From an uncultured Pleurocapsa sp. (lineage in GTDB: Bacteria > Cyanobacteriota > Cyanobacteriia > Cyanobacteriales > Xenococcaceae), in NCBI GenBank assembly GCA_937884735.1, contig CAKZYI010000257.1, positions 1 through 13,358 of the forward strand: a DNA stretch of 13,358 nt. Reading direction: 5' to 3'. The notes beneath the pieces are model-generated. The model was not told the DNA's origin. It did not search any database and worked only from the letters and a program-made list of their open reading frames with translations. Shown piece by piece: positions 5,639 through 13,167 of the stretch. The position numbers and the translations under genes were made by a program. The number at the start of each line of letters is the position of its first letter. Position 1 is the stretch's first letter.

Positions 5639-6757
5639 ATGGCTCAGGTTAGCTTGCAGGGAATTACTCGTCAATTTGGTAATGTTACCGCTATCAAGGA
5701 TATTACTTTTGATATTCCCGATCGCGAATTTTGGGTATTAGTTGGGCCTTCAGGCTGCGGAAAATCGACTATACTGAGGACCATTGCAGGACTAGAATCT
5801 ATTTCTAGTGGTAATCTCTATATAGGCGATCGCTTGGTTAATAATGTACCTGCAAGACAGCGAGATGTGGCGATGGTATTTCAAAACTATGCTCTCTATC
5901 CTCACATGAGCGTGGCGGAGAATTTGGCTTTTGGATTGAAAATGCGAGGAGAAGATAAGTCAGGAATTGCCAGAAGAGTGCAGGAAGTGGCTCGATCTTT
6001 AGATATAGAACATTTACTCAAACGCAAGCCAAAGCAACTATCGGGAGGGCAACAGCAGCGAGTGGCATTGGGTAGAGCGATCGCCCGCAAACCTCTAGTA
6101 TTCTTGTTAGATGAGCCTTTATCTAATTTAGATGCTCAATTGCGAGATGATACTAGGGCAGAATTAAAACAGCTTCATCAAAAAGTTGGCATCACCACAG
6201 TTTATGTCACCCACGACCAAGTAGAGGCAATGACTCTAGCTGACAAGGTAGTGGTTTTATATGATGGACAAATACAGCAGATAGGTAGTCCCCAAGCTAT
6301 ATATGTTCATCCTATCAATAGTATGGTTGCTGGTTTTTTAGGTAATCCACCGATGAACATTTTGCCTGTTACTTATGATGATGGACGACTAATTATTTTT
6401 AATAATCAATTTATTCAGTTAAATTCAAAAGTTTTGCAGCAGTTACAACCAAGTCAAGGACAAAAATTCGATCTTGGTATTCGTCCCGAACACATTACTC
6501 TTTATGATGTAGCAACAGGAAATGATAATAAAGACTGCTTATTACTTCAGGTAAACTTAGTTGAGCCTTTGGGTAGGGAAACTCTAGTCAAAGCTACTGC
6601 ACCAGAATCTAATCTTAGTTTAAATTTACTGGCTGATGGAACTTGGCGCGGGAAAAAAGGAGATCGCATTTCTCTCAAATTCGATCTCAGCAAAATATTT
6701 ATTTTTGATTCTAATAACGGCAATACTTTAATCCCCAGCAATCATGGAAGCAACTAA
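5639..6757 (+). CDS. ABC transporter ATP-binding protein, MalK/UgpC type
   Basis: The nucleotide-binding subunit of a carbohydrate-type importer (CUT1-like). The 372-residue product has Walker A GPSGCGKST at 36-44, the Q-loop FQNYALYPH at 81-89, signature LSGGQQQR at 134-141, Walker B VFLLDEP at 154-160 and the switch histidine H192. A C-terminal TOBE/MalK-like domain (about 235-365, with GIRPEHI) sets it in the MalK/UgpC/MsmK group. No permease or binding-protein gene is nearby, so it probably serves transporters encoded elsewhere, as shared MsmK-type ATPases do; the substrate cannot be told. The start ATG lies directly after a repeat element and has no good Shine-Dalgarno sequence. The end overlaps ttcA by 14 bases. 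Confidence 0.93.
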   Translation: MAQVSLQGITRQFGNVTAIKDITFDIPDREFWVLVGPSGCGKSTILRTIAGLESISSGNLYIGDRLVNNVPARQRDVAMVFQNYALYPHMSVAENLAFGLKMRGEDKSGIARRVQEVARSLDIEHLLKRKPKQLSGGQQQRVALGRAIARKPLVFLLDEPLSNLDAQLRDDTRAELKQLHQKVGITTVYVTHDQVEAMTLADKVVVLYDGQIQQIGSPQAIYVHPINSMVAGFLGNPPMNILPVTYDDGRLIIFNNQFIQLNSKVLQQLQPSQGQKFDLGIRPEHITLYDVATGNDNKDCLLLQVNLVEPLGRETLVKATAPESNLSLNLLADGTWRGKKGDRISLKFDLSKIFIFDSNNGNTLIPSNHGSN

Positions 6758-7556
6758 AACTCGCACTTCTAAAAACTTTAAAAGACTCCAGGCGCGGTTA
6801 AGAGGACAGGTAGGAAAAGCGATCGCTGACTATAATATGATTGAAGAAGGCGATCGAGTAATGGTATGTCTGTCTGGGGGAAAAGATTCCTATACCATGC
6901 TGGATATGTTGCTCAGTTTGCAGCGCAAAGCACCGATTAAATTTGAACTTTTGGCGGTTAATCTCGACCAAAAACAACCAGGCTTTCCAGAACATGTATT
7001 GCCAGAGTACTTAACATCTTTAAATGTTCCTTATCGCATCATCGAACAAGATACTTATAGTACTGTCACAAGCATAATTCCCGAAGGTAAAACCATGTGT
7101 GGTTTATGCTCTCGTATGCGTCGGGGTGTTCTTTATCGAGTTGCAACAGAAGAAAGAATTAATAAAATTGCGTTAGGACATCATCGCGACGATATTGTTG
7201 AAACTTTATTTCTCAATATGTTTCACGGCGGAAAACTAAAAGCTATGCCGCCCAAACTACTAAGCAATGACGGAAAAAACATTGTAATTCGTCCCTTGGC
7301 TTACTGTACTGAATCCGAAATACAAAAATACGCCACAGTGCGAGAGTTTCCCATAATTCCCTGCAATCTTTGCGGTAGCCAAGAGAATTTACAGCGAGTA
7401 CAAATCAAGCAGATGCTACAGACTTGGGAAAGAGAAACCCCAGGCAAAGTTAATAATATTTTTCGCAGTCTGCAAAATGTTACTCCTTCTCACTTGGCAG
7501 ATCCAGAATTATTTGATTTCGCAGAGTTGAATCAAATCAAAGATATATCGCTTTAG
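6744..7556 (+). CDS. ttcA: tRNA 2-thiocytidine(32) synthetase
   Basis: TtcA puts sulfur on cytidine 32 of certain tRNAs, using ATP and an iron-sulfur cluster. The 270-residue product has the PP-loop SGGKDS at 44-49, CGLC at 119-122, the GHHRDD motif at 145-150 and CNLCGSQ at 207-213. In E. coli TtcA the [4Fe-4S] ligands are Cys122, Cys125 and Cys222; C119, C122 and C210 are the likely equivalents. It is shorter than the 311-residue E. coli protein, mostly at the ends, without loss of a motif. It overlaps the ABC ATPase gene by 14 bases in another frame, so the two are probably cotranscribed and translationally coupled. It ends nine bases from the convergent GGDEF-EAL gene, with no obvious terminator between. 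Confidence 0.96.
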   Translation: MEATKTRTSKNFKRLQARLRGQVGKAIADYNMIEEGDRVMVCLSGGKDSYTMLDMLLSLQRKAPIKFELLAVNLDQKQPGFPEHVLPEYLTSLNVPYRIIEQDTYSTVTSIIPEGKTMCGLCSRMRRGVLYRVATEERINKIALGHHRDDIVETLFLNMFHGGKLKAMPPKLLSNDGKNIVIRPLAYCTESEIQKYATVREFPIIPCNLCGSQENLQRVQIKQMLQTWERETPGKVNNIFRSLQNVTPSHLADPELFDFAELNQIKDISL

Positions 7557-7565
7557 TTAATTGTT

Positions 7566-9251
7566 CTAAGAATTGAGGCGATAATTAGCTAAAAAATCTT
7601 TTAAGCGATCGCTTGGGAAAGGCTTACTAAAATAATATCCTTGAACTTCATCGCATCCCTGATTTCGTAAATAAGTTAACTGTTCTTTATTTTCCACTCC
7701 CTCGGCAGTGATGTTTAATTTGAGACTTTGAGCTAAGGAAACGATCGCTTTAGAAATAGCGGCATCGCTAGGATTAGAAGCAATATTAGTTACAAAAGAA
7801 CGATCTATCTTTAACGTATTAATAGGTAGCTTTTGTAGATAACTCAGGGATGAATAGCCCGTACCAAAATCATCTAAAGCAATAGAAATACCTTTTTGTT
7901 GTAATTGCCGTAGAGTTGCGATCGCTTTTTCAACATCTTCCATCAAAAGACTTTCAGTAATTTCTAATTCCAAATAAGCTACATCTAAATTTGTATCTTT
8001 TAAAATGCGATCGATCGTCTCAATCAAATTTGCCTGTTTAAACTGAGATGGAGAAAGGTTTACTGACATTCTCATTGGCGCAATACCTTCTTGCTGCCAT
8101 TGCTTATTTTGCAGACAGGCATTATGCAATACCCATTCTCCAATCGAAGCAATTAAGTTAGTTTCTTCGGCAATGGGAACAAATTCGGCAGGAGAAACAA
8201 TCCCTAATTCGGTGCTGTGCCAACGCAGCAGTGCCTCAACTGCTACCAAATTGCCTGTTGCAATTTCAATTCGTGGTTGATAATGAATTGATAGTTCTTG
8301 TTGTGAAAGGGCGTAACGCAGGTTTTCTTTAATAGCTAAGATGCGTTTGAGCTGGGCATTAATTTCTGGAGAATAAAATTGATAAGTATTTAGATTCTGC
8401 TGTTTTGCCTGATGGATTGCTGTATCGGCGTTTTGTAATAGTCGCTCAACGCTGTTACCATCAAAGGGATAAATAGTAATGCCAATTTTGGCAGCACAGT
8501 GAATTGTTTTTCTATTTAAAGATAAGGGGTCTGATAAGCTTTCTAGTAATCTATTTGACAACATGACTGGACTATCAGAAGTATCGGTGAGATTGACGCG
8601 CAAAATAGCAAACTCATCACCGCCAAAGCGTGCCAATATATCTCCTGATACTGTATGAGTAATTATTCTTTGAGCCACTTTTCTCAGCAATAAATCCCCT
8701 ATACCCCTGCCCAAAGTGCTATTGATATTTTTTAATCCATCAATATCTAGGACAATTAGAGCAAACTGTCGATCCCATGCATTGGATATGGCTCGCTGGA
8801 TATGAGTTTCAAATAATTTTCGATTAGGTAGTCCTGTTAAACTGTCATAATCGCTTAAATGTTTGATTACTTCATTTAGCTCTCGCAAAGTTCGATTCGT
8901 ATCAGCCATTAAAGTACCCGCTTCATCTTGAAAATTGGTGGGCAAGGGGGTTAGTTGCTGAAGTCGGAGATATCGGCGCAATACTTTTGAGGTAAGTACA
9001 ATAGGAGCTAATAAATGGTGCAGAGCATACAGCGTTACTGCCGTACCAATTAAAGTCGCCAGTAAGGTAATCAGTAGAGTAGAAACAATCGTCTTGGAAG
9101 AAGTTTTAGAAGAAAAAGCAGCGTCAATAATTAGTACAATTAGGGGTATATGAGTACCAATAAAAGCCACTAGCATGATTTTGCCTGGATAAGATTTGGG
9201 AAATGGTATTTGAGAAATCCAGGTATAAAATTTAAGGCGATCGCGATTCAC
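7566..9251 (-). CDS. Cyclic-di-GMP enzyme with GGDEF and EAL domains
   Basis: A 561-residue membrane protein that may both make and break cyclic di-GMP. Two transmembrane segments (about 25-43 and 55-77) enclose only a short loop, so it has little room for an external sensor. A short linker leads to a GGDEF domain (about 132-295: DSLTGLPNR and RFGGDEF, with GGDEF at 210-214 intact). The inhibitory RxxD site is missing; VSGD stands in its place. The EAL domain (about 305-555) keeps EALLRW, SVNLSPSQF, LELEITES, the DDFGTGYSSL loop at 460-469, LKIDRSFV, AEGVE and QGYYFSKP, so phosphodiesterase activity is likely. The start is GTG at 9249-9251 beside a HIP1 site, without a good Shine-Dalgarno; an ATG 25 codons in would remove part of the first membrane segment. 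Net activity cannot be told. Confidence 0.94.
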   Translation of the reverse strand: MNRDRLKFYTWISQIPFPKSYPGKIMLVAFIGTHIPLIVLIIDAAFSSKTSSKTIVSTLLITLLATLIGTAVTLYALHHLLAPIVLTSKVLRRYLRLQQLTPLPTNFQDEAGTLMADTNRTLRELNEVIKHLSDYDSLTGLPNRKLFETHIQRAISNAWDRQFALIVLDIDGLKNINSTLGRGIGDLLLRKVAQRIITHTVSGDILARFGGDEFAILRVNLTDTSDSPVMLSNRLLESLSDPLSLNRKTIHCAAKIGITIYPFDGNSVERLLQNADTAIHQAKQQNLNTYQFYSPEINAQLKRILAIKENLRYALSQQELSIHYQPRIEIATGNLVAVEALLRWHSTELGIVSPAEFVPIAEETNLIASIGEWVLHNACLQNKQWQQEGIAPMRMSVNLSPSQFKQANLIETIDRILKDTNLDVAYLELEITESLLMEDVEKAIATLRQLQQKGISIALDDFGTGYSSLSYLQKLPINTLKIDRSFVTNIASNPSDAAISKAIVSLAQSLKLNITAEGVENKEQLTYLRNQGCDEVQGYYFSKPFPSDRLKDFLANYRLNS

Positions 9252-9268
9252 AGTAAAGAGGGATAAAA

Positions 9269-9280
9269 GGTATCAATACC
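9269..9280 (-). promoter_or_regulatory. Palindrome between SDR and GGDEF-EAL genes
   Basis: GGTAT (9269-9273) and ATACC (9276-9280) form a compact inverted repeat about 18 bases before the GGDEF-EAL start and 35 bases after the SDR stop. On the minus strand it is followed by TTTT, so it could be a weak terminator for the SDR gene or a protein site in the GGDEF-EAL promoter region. Neither can be decided. Confidence 0.25.
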
Positions 9281-9314
9281 GTACATCATTTTTAACAGCT
9301 TAATGTAGACCTAT

Positions 9315-10106
9315 TTACCCTTGAGATTTTGTAGCCATCTGCAACATTCCTTGAGTAATGCCAGGAAACAAACGATGCAAAAGAGTAGGAAGTTTTGCCG
9401 AACCCACTACTACTTCGGCTTGGGAATTTTTAACCGCATCCCAAATAGCCTTGGCTACATCTTCTGGTTGACTAACCAAAGGCGTAGACAACATTTTCTT
9501 CATCTGCTCGGGATCGCTATCTCTAAATACCGCACGCTCCATAAAATCGCTGTTGGTAACGCTTGGATGGATTCCCGATACATGAATACCCTGGGGTTCT
9601 AATTCTAAGCGCAGAGTTTCCGTCAAGCCAGTTATGGCATATTTACTTGTGCAGTAAGCTGTCATATTGGGCAGGGGTACTTTGCCCCCAAACGAACCCA
9701 CATTTATAATGCTTCCCTGCTTCCTTGCCAAAAAATGGGGGAGTAAAACATTAATAGTGTAGATATATCCCCAAAGATTAACGTTAATAATCTTCTCCCA
9801 ATCTTCTATCGTAGTTTTAGACATGGGTGCAGTCATACAAATACCTGCATTATTAACCAAAACATCGATTTTAGAAAAACGCTCAATACCTAAATTTACC
9901 AATGCTTCTACCGCATTGCGATCGCTTACATCTGTAGTAATTGCTAATGCTCGAGTACCAAAGCTCCTGATTTCTTCGGCAACAGATTCTAATTTATCTT
10001 TAGTACGGGCAGTAATAATTAGATCGTACCCTTTTTTAGCAAACAATAAGGCAGTAGCTTTCCCAATACCTTGGGATGCACCAGTAATTAGAGCGGTAGA
10101 AGACAT
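9315..10106 (-). CDS. Short-chain dehydrogenase/reductase (SDR, classical)
   Basis: A cytoplasmic NAD(P)-dependent oxidoreductase with a Rossmann fold. The 263-residue product has the cofactor motif TGASQGIG at 8-15, NNAG at 85-88, the active-site serine S138 in NVGSFGG, and YCTSK with Y151 and K155, so the classical catalytic set is complete. An arginine in ITARTKDKL after the second strand hints at NADPH preference (inference). The C-terminal 60 residues carry VVVGSAKLPTLLHRLFPG, like many SDRs of unassigned substrate in cyanobacteria. Start is ATG at 10104-10106. It reads in the same direction as the GGDEF-EAL gene, 63 bp downstream, but no functional tie is evident. The substrate is unknown. 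Confidence 0.93.
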   Translation of the reverse strand: MSSTALITGASQGIGKATALLFAKKGYDLIITARTKDKLESVAEEIRSFGTRALAITTDVSDRNAVEALVNLGIERFSKIDVLVNNAGICMTAPMSKTTIEDWEKIINVNLWGYIYTINVLLPHFLARKQGSIINVGSFGGKVPLPNMTAYCTSKYAITGLTETLRLELEPQGIHVSGIHPSVTNSDFMERAVFRDSDPEQMKKMLSTPLVSQPEDVAKAIWDAVKNSQAEVVVGSAKLPTLLHRLFPGITQGMLQMATKSQG

Positions 10107-10156
10107 AATCGATCGTACAAGATTTAGTTAAGATTATTTTGGTAGATCGGTACGGA

Positions 10157-10174
10157 AGTAATAAGTAATAAGTA
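10157..10174. repeat. Short heptamer tandem repeat
   Basis: AGTAATA occurs twice in tandem followed by a partial third copy (AGTA), in the spacer between the SDR and small secreted protein genes. Heptameric short tandem repeats are common between cyanobacterial genes; no function is assigned. Confidence 0.6.
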
Positions 10175-10219
10175 TTTTATTCTCTGCTACCTACTATGTA
10201 TTACTCAAGCATAGCGATA

Positions 10220-10576
10220 CTAAGGTTTGTTAGCTACTACGGTAGCAGGAGTAAAGTCGGACTTGGATTCTACATATACAATCAAGCCAGGGACTAATTT
10301 ACCGTTGAGCTTTTCTGCTTTGATAGATTTTGTCGCTCTAATATGATAGTTTTCGCTAATTTCCGTTAAGGAAGGTAAAAGGCTAGCCTGTGTTAGATCT
10401 CCGCGAAAATTGGGCGATACTGATAATATTTTGTCTTTTTTGATTTGTTTGATGAAATATTGCTGAGTTTCTATGTTTAAGGCTTGAGCAGGAAGACTAA
10501 AGCCAAAAATTCCGACTGTTCCTATACAAAAGACAAGAAGCCAAGATAATACGTTTCGTTTATATTTTCTTCCCAT
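10220..10576 (-). CDS. Small secreted protein of unknown function
   Basis: The 118-residue product has a clear Sec signal peptide: a basic start (MGRKYKRN), a hydrophobic core at about 9-27, and an AQA cleavage motif ending at residue 33, leaving a mature protein of about 85 residues with a high lysine content and no cysteine. There is no second membrane segment and no lipobox, so it should be free in the periplasm or outside. I do not recognise the family. Start is ATG at 10574-10576 with no clear Shine-Dalgarno sequence. Neighbours face the same way: the CPBP protease 70 bp upstream and the SDR 113 bp downstream; a shared transcript is possible but not shown. Confidence 0.8.
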   Translation of the reverse strand: MGRKYKRNVLSWLLVFCIGTVGIFGFSLPAQALNIETQQYFIKQIKKDKILSVSPNFRGDLTQASLLPSLTEISENYHIRATKSIKAEKLNGKLVPGLIVYVESKSDFTPATVVANKP

Positions 10577-10617
10577 GATATTAAAGAATGATGGAACGAT
10601 ATATATCTATAGGTTAA

Positions 10618-10637
10618 GTAATATTAAGCAATATTAC
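10618..10637. other. AT-rich perfect hairpin between CPBP and secreted-protein genes
   Basis: GTAATATT (10618-10625) and AATATTAC (10630-10637) are perfect eight-base arms around a four-base loop, nine bases past the CPBP stop codon. There is no strong T-run on either strand, so it is a poor terminator; it may be a weak stop or processing hairpin, or a protein site upstream of the secreted-protein gene. Confidence 0.35.
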
Positions 10638-10646
10638 CAGGTTTAT

Positions 10647-11492
10647 TTAATTTTTTTCTGGCGATCGCTTTTTAACCTTAGCAATAAAGAACGTTAAAAT
10701 AGTCAGAAATATCAATCCCATTATCCCAGCAATAGGGTTATTATCTATGCCTGTAACCCAGTCTGGAACTTGATTTGTGTATATAATTAATTCACCAACA
10801 TTAACGATGTAATAACCCCATACCAAACCCCCATGAATACCAATACAAATTCCCAGGCGATCGCCATATTTCTGTTTAGCTATGATTAAAATAATACCCA
10901 GTAGTATCAGCGCGGGAAAAGTTACTATAGTTCGTGCGATTTCTTCGATGGGTTTGATAAAGTGCGCCAAGGCAAAAATAGTTGCTCCTACCCACAAGGT
11001 CGTTTTCTGGCTATAGTCTCGCTGCAATTCATCCAACAGCCAGCCACGAAAAACCAATTCTTCTGCCAAGCCAATTCCAAAAGCACTCAGCAAACCTTCA
11101 GCAACAATTTTTAGCAAGCTGAGTTTAGGAGTAGCAATTTCGATCCATCCTAAAAGTGATTCAACAATAAATAAACTCAGGCAAAGCCAAAACCCCATAG
11201 CCAAACCTTGAAAGAATTCTCGACTATTTCTTCGGCTTTTTTCTAATCCATAACGAGTAAAAATTTTATTTTCTTGATATACAAACTTGCCCCAAAATTT
11301 CCATAAAAATAGTAATTCGATAAATAGCAAGCTCATTGTGACAATGGTAGTCAAATTAGCATCATTACCCAAAAATAAATGAATTGGAATTGCTAATGGC
11401 AACCATAAAATAGACAAAACACCAATGAAACATAGTAATCTCATTGGTGTAGGTAAAGAAGCAATTTTTTCCCTGTTAAAGTTAGCTACCAA
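10647..11492 (-). CDS. CPBP family intramembrane metalloprotease
   Basis: A CAAX-protease/bacteriocin-processing (CPBP, Abi) membrane protein. The 281-residue product has about seven to eight hydrophobic segments (for example near 19-40, 50-68, 97-115, 130-145, 165-178, 188-206, 213-235 and 252-271). The zinc-site motifs are present: EELVFRG with E144, E145 and R149, the histidine H177 in FALAHF, and H220 in GIHGG. It is therefore probably an active glutamic/metal-dependent membrane protease; substrates are unknown. The frame opens at a TTG (11490-11492); an ATG 16 codons in (MRLLCF) is a possible alternative start, and both lack a strong Shine-Dalgarno. The gene follows clpS by 59 bp in the same direction, so the two may form one transcript. 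Confidence 0.92.
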   Translation of the reverse strand: MVANFNREKIASLPTPMRLLCFIGVLSILWLPLAIPIHLFLGNDANLTTIVTMSLLFIELLFLWKFWGKFVYQENKIFTRYGLEKSRRNSREFFQGLAMGFWLCLSLFIVESLLGWIEIATPKLSLLKIVAEGLLSAFGIGLAEELVFRGWLLDELQRDYSQKTTLWVGATIFALAHFIKPIEEIARTIVTFPALILLGIILIIAKQKYGDRLGICIGIHGGLVWGYYIVNVGELIIYTNQVPDWVTGIDNNPIAGIMGLIFLTILTFFIAKVKKRSPEKN

Positions 11493-11551
11493 TCAACTAT
11501 TAACCCGCATTGCGATCAACAATAACCATAACATTCCTAAAACTCTACTAT

Positions 11552-11845
11552 TTAATCGTCAGCTTCAATGGTGCTAGTCAAACCACTGTTGCAAAGAGTT
11601 TCACAGTAAAACTCAGCCATTTCTAAAGCACAGGTAATTACTAAGCCAACACCGCTGTTATGAGTTTCCATCATTATATTGACCGCTTGAGGCGGAGTCA
11701 TGCCACCAATAGTTTGCATCAAAACCTGTACCACATACTCCATTGAATTGAAATCGTCGTTATGGAGCAATACTTTGTAGTTAGGTGCTGTCTTACGCAC
11801 CGTTGAAGTCGAACTTTTATCAATTACAGAAGTTCCCAATGACAC
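11552..11845 (-). CDS. clpS: Clp protease adaptor ClpS
   Basis: ClpS hands N-degron proteins to the ClpAP/ClpCP protease. The 97-residue product has a flexible N-terminus (1-20), then the conserved YKVLLHNDDFNSMEYVVQVL at 23-42. Residues matching the E. coli N-degron pocket are visible: N29, D30, M35, V38, M58 and H62. Length matches the family. The start is GTG at 11843-11845, well supported by a GAGGAG Shine-Dalgarno at 11853-11858, seven bases upstream. Cyanobacteria can encode two ClpS paralogues; which one this is cannot be safely said. Position 33 has N where E. coli has T and 34 has S where E. coli has P, so specificity may differ slightly. A CPBP protease gene follows. Confidence 0.96.
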   Translation of the reverse strand: MSLGTSVIDKSSTSTVRKTAPNYKVLLHNDDFNSMEYVVQVLMQTIGGMTPPQAVNIMMETHNSGVGLVITCALEMAEFYCETLCNSGLTSTIEADD

Positions 11846-12214
11846 AGCTTTTCTCCTCTGGTATTTCTCTTACTAAAATTACTAAATTATTTCTAAGCTG
11901 ATGTTGTTCTCAAAATCTGAACATCAAGCTTACATTTATCTTGAGGCAAAACTAAATTTGTTATACATAATTACCAGGAAATTGGCTACTCAACAAAAAA
12001 TTTATTTATGAGTGTTCAAACATCTGACAACCATGCAAAACTGATGCTGCACGTTACATTTGCCACAAGCTTGTTTCCAATGTAATTATATATAATTTCC
12101 AATTTTGGTGGAGTATGACATTTAAAATTTACTGTCATAATTACATTTTCATACAATGTAAACTATACAATAAAAAAGTTAAGATAACTTAATACAGTTA
12201 AACTGAATTTAATT
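11846..12214. other. 369-bp divergent spacer between clpS and the hydrolase gene
   Basis: Apart from the clpS ribosome binding site, the spacer holds no gene I can support. It contains a perfect 14-bp AT palindrome (AATTATATATAATT, 12084-12097), the inverted repeat at 12141-12161 listed separately, and AAGTTA/TAACTT near 12177-12191. It must contain the promoters for both flanking genes. A 25-codon frame from 12008 has no ribosome binding site and resembles nothing known. Confidence 0.6.
12141..12171 (+). promoter_or_regulatory. Inverted repeat and possible promoter of the hydrolase gene
   Basis: TTACATT (12141-12147) and AATGTAA (12155-12161) are perfect seven-base arms around a seven-base spacer. 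The left arm contains a -35-like TTACAT (12141-12146), and TATACA (12164-12169) sits 17 bp downstream as a -10-like box, about 45 bases before the start codon. A regulator bound to the repeat would cover the -35 to -10 region. Promoter and binding are inference. Confidence 0.3.
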
Positions 12215-13111
12215 ATGGTCGTTACTCTCCAATCTATTCCTGGTACATATTGGCAATGGCGAGGAAATTCTATTTACTATATATGTGCGGGTGAAAAACA
12301 GCTAAACAAGCCAGCTTTACTATTGGTACATGGTTTTGGTGCGTCTACAGATCATTGGCGTAAAAATATTGCCCAATTGCAAAATGAGTTTCAAGTTTGG
12401 GCGATCGATCTTTTGGGTTTTGGACGTTCTGCCAAACCCAATCAAGAATATAGTGGTAATCTATGGCGAGAACAGCTACATGACTTTATCACAGAGGTTA
12501 TTGGACAACCAACAGTACTGGCAGGTAATTCTCTTGGTGGCTATGCCAGCCTATGTGTGGCAGCAGCATATCCCCAATCTACGGCTGGTTTAATCTTACT
12601 CAACAGCGCGGGGCCTTTTAGCGATACAAACCCTGAATCCCAACAAAAATCCAACTCTAATGTAATGGGAAAGCTAATTCGCTCAATTCTTTTACAACCT
12701 TGGGCGAGCTTTCTTTTGTTTCAATATGTGCGTCGTAAATCTGTAATTCGCAAAACTCTCAACAAAGTATATTTTGATAAAAGTGCCGTCACCAACCAGC
12801 TAATCGAAGATATTTATAGTCACTCGAGCGATGAGGGAGCGGCGGAAGTTTTCAATGCTGATTACAAAACACCCCAGGGTGAAAAAGTAGATATACTGCT
12901 GAACCAGATGCAATGTCCACTCCTACTTTTATGGGGAGAAAAAGACCCTTGGATTGACACTAGAGATAGAGGGATCAAATTTCGTCAATATTATCCCCAG
13001 CTAACAGAGTATTATTTAGAAGCTGGTCACTGTCCTCATGACGAAATTCCAGACGAAGTTAATAACCTGATAACAAACTGGATTTTATCCCAGGGTGAGC
13101 TACAATCTTAA
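12215..13111 (+). CDS. Alpha/beta-fold hydrolase
   Basis: A 298-residue soluble enzyme of the alpha/beta-hydrolase fold. Visible elements are the oxyanion-hole motif HGFG at 39-42, the DLLGFGRS strand-turn at 65-72, the nucleophile elbow GNSLGG with S106, the acid D244 in WGEKDPW, and the histidine H272 in AGHCPHDE, so the Ser-Asp-His triad is complete. A cap region lies at about 132-220. The GNSLGGY elbow and overall pattern resemble plant plastid hydrolases such as pheophytinase and many unassigned cyanobacterial homologues; the substrate cannot be named. No signal peptide is seen. Start is ATG at 12215, supported by the family N-terminus, though the Shine-Dalgarno is weak. It is divergent from clpS, and the next gene follows 56 bp downstream. 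Confidence 0.93.
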   Translation: MVVTLQSIPGTYWQWRGNSIYYICAGEKQLNKPALLLVHGFGASTDHWRKNIAQLQNEFQVWAIDLLGFGRSAKPNQEYSGNLWREQLHDFITEVIGQPTVLAGNSLGGYASLCVAAAYPQSTAGLILLNSAGPFSDTNPESQQKSNSNVMGKLIRSILLQPWASFLLFQYVRRKSVIRKTLNKVYFDKSAVTNQLIEDIYSHSSDEGAAEVFNADYKTPQGEKVDILLNQMQCPLLLLWGEKDPWIDTRDRGIKFRQYYPQLTEYYLEAGHCPHDEIPDEVNNLITNWILSQGELQS

Positions 13112-13167
13112 TTGCTGAGTTCTTAATAATTTGTTACAAGGTAAGTAGTAACTCAATCTATAGCTCT

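Larger units (their letters stand above)
2324..10864. repeat. HIP1 octamers (15 copies) scattered through the central region
   Basis: The palindrome GCGATCGC begins at 2324, 2724, 2986, 3820, 4653, 5277, 5826, 6077, 6819, 7605, 7918, 9237, 9918, 10661 and 10857, both inside and between genes. HIP1 is a highly overrepresented octamer in many cyanobacteria, so this is strong evidence for the host group. None was found at 1-2323 or 10865-13358. The span given covers the first to last site, not a continuous element. Confidence 0.85.

Noticed and set aside
9321..10131. Plus-strand frames opposite the SDR gene
   Set aside because: They are antisense shadows of a clearly conserved SDR gene with no recognisable protein content.
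12008..12085. 25-codon plus-strand frame in the clpS-hydrolase spacer
   Set aside because: No Shine-Dalgarno sequence, no recognisable residues, and length expected by chance in this composition.
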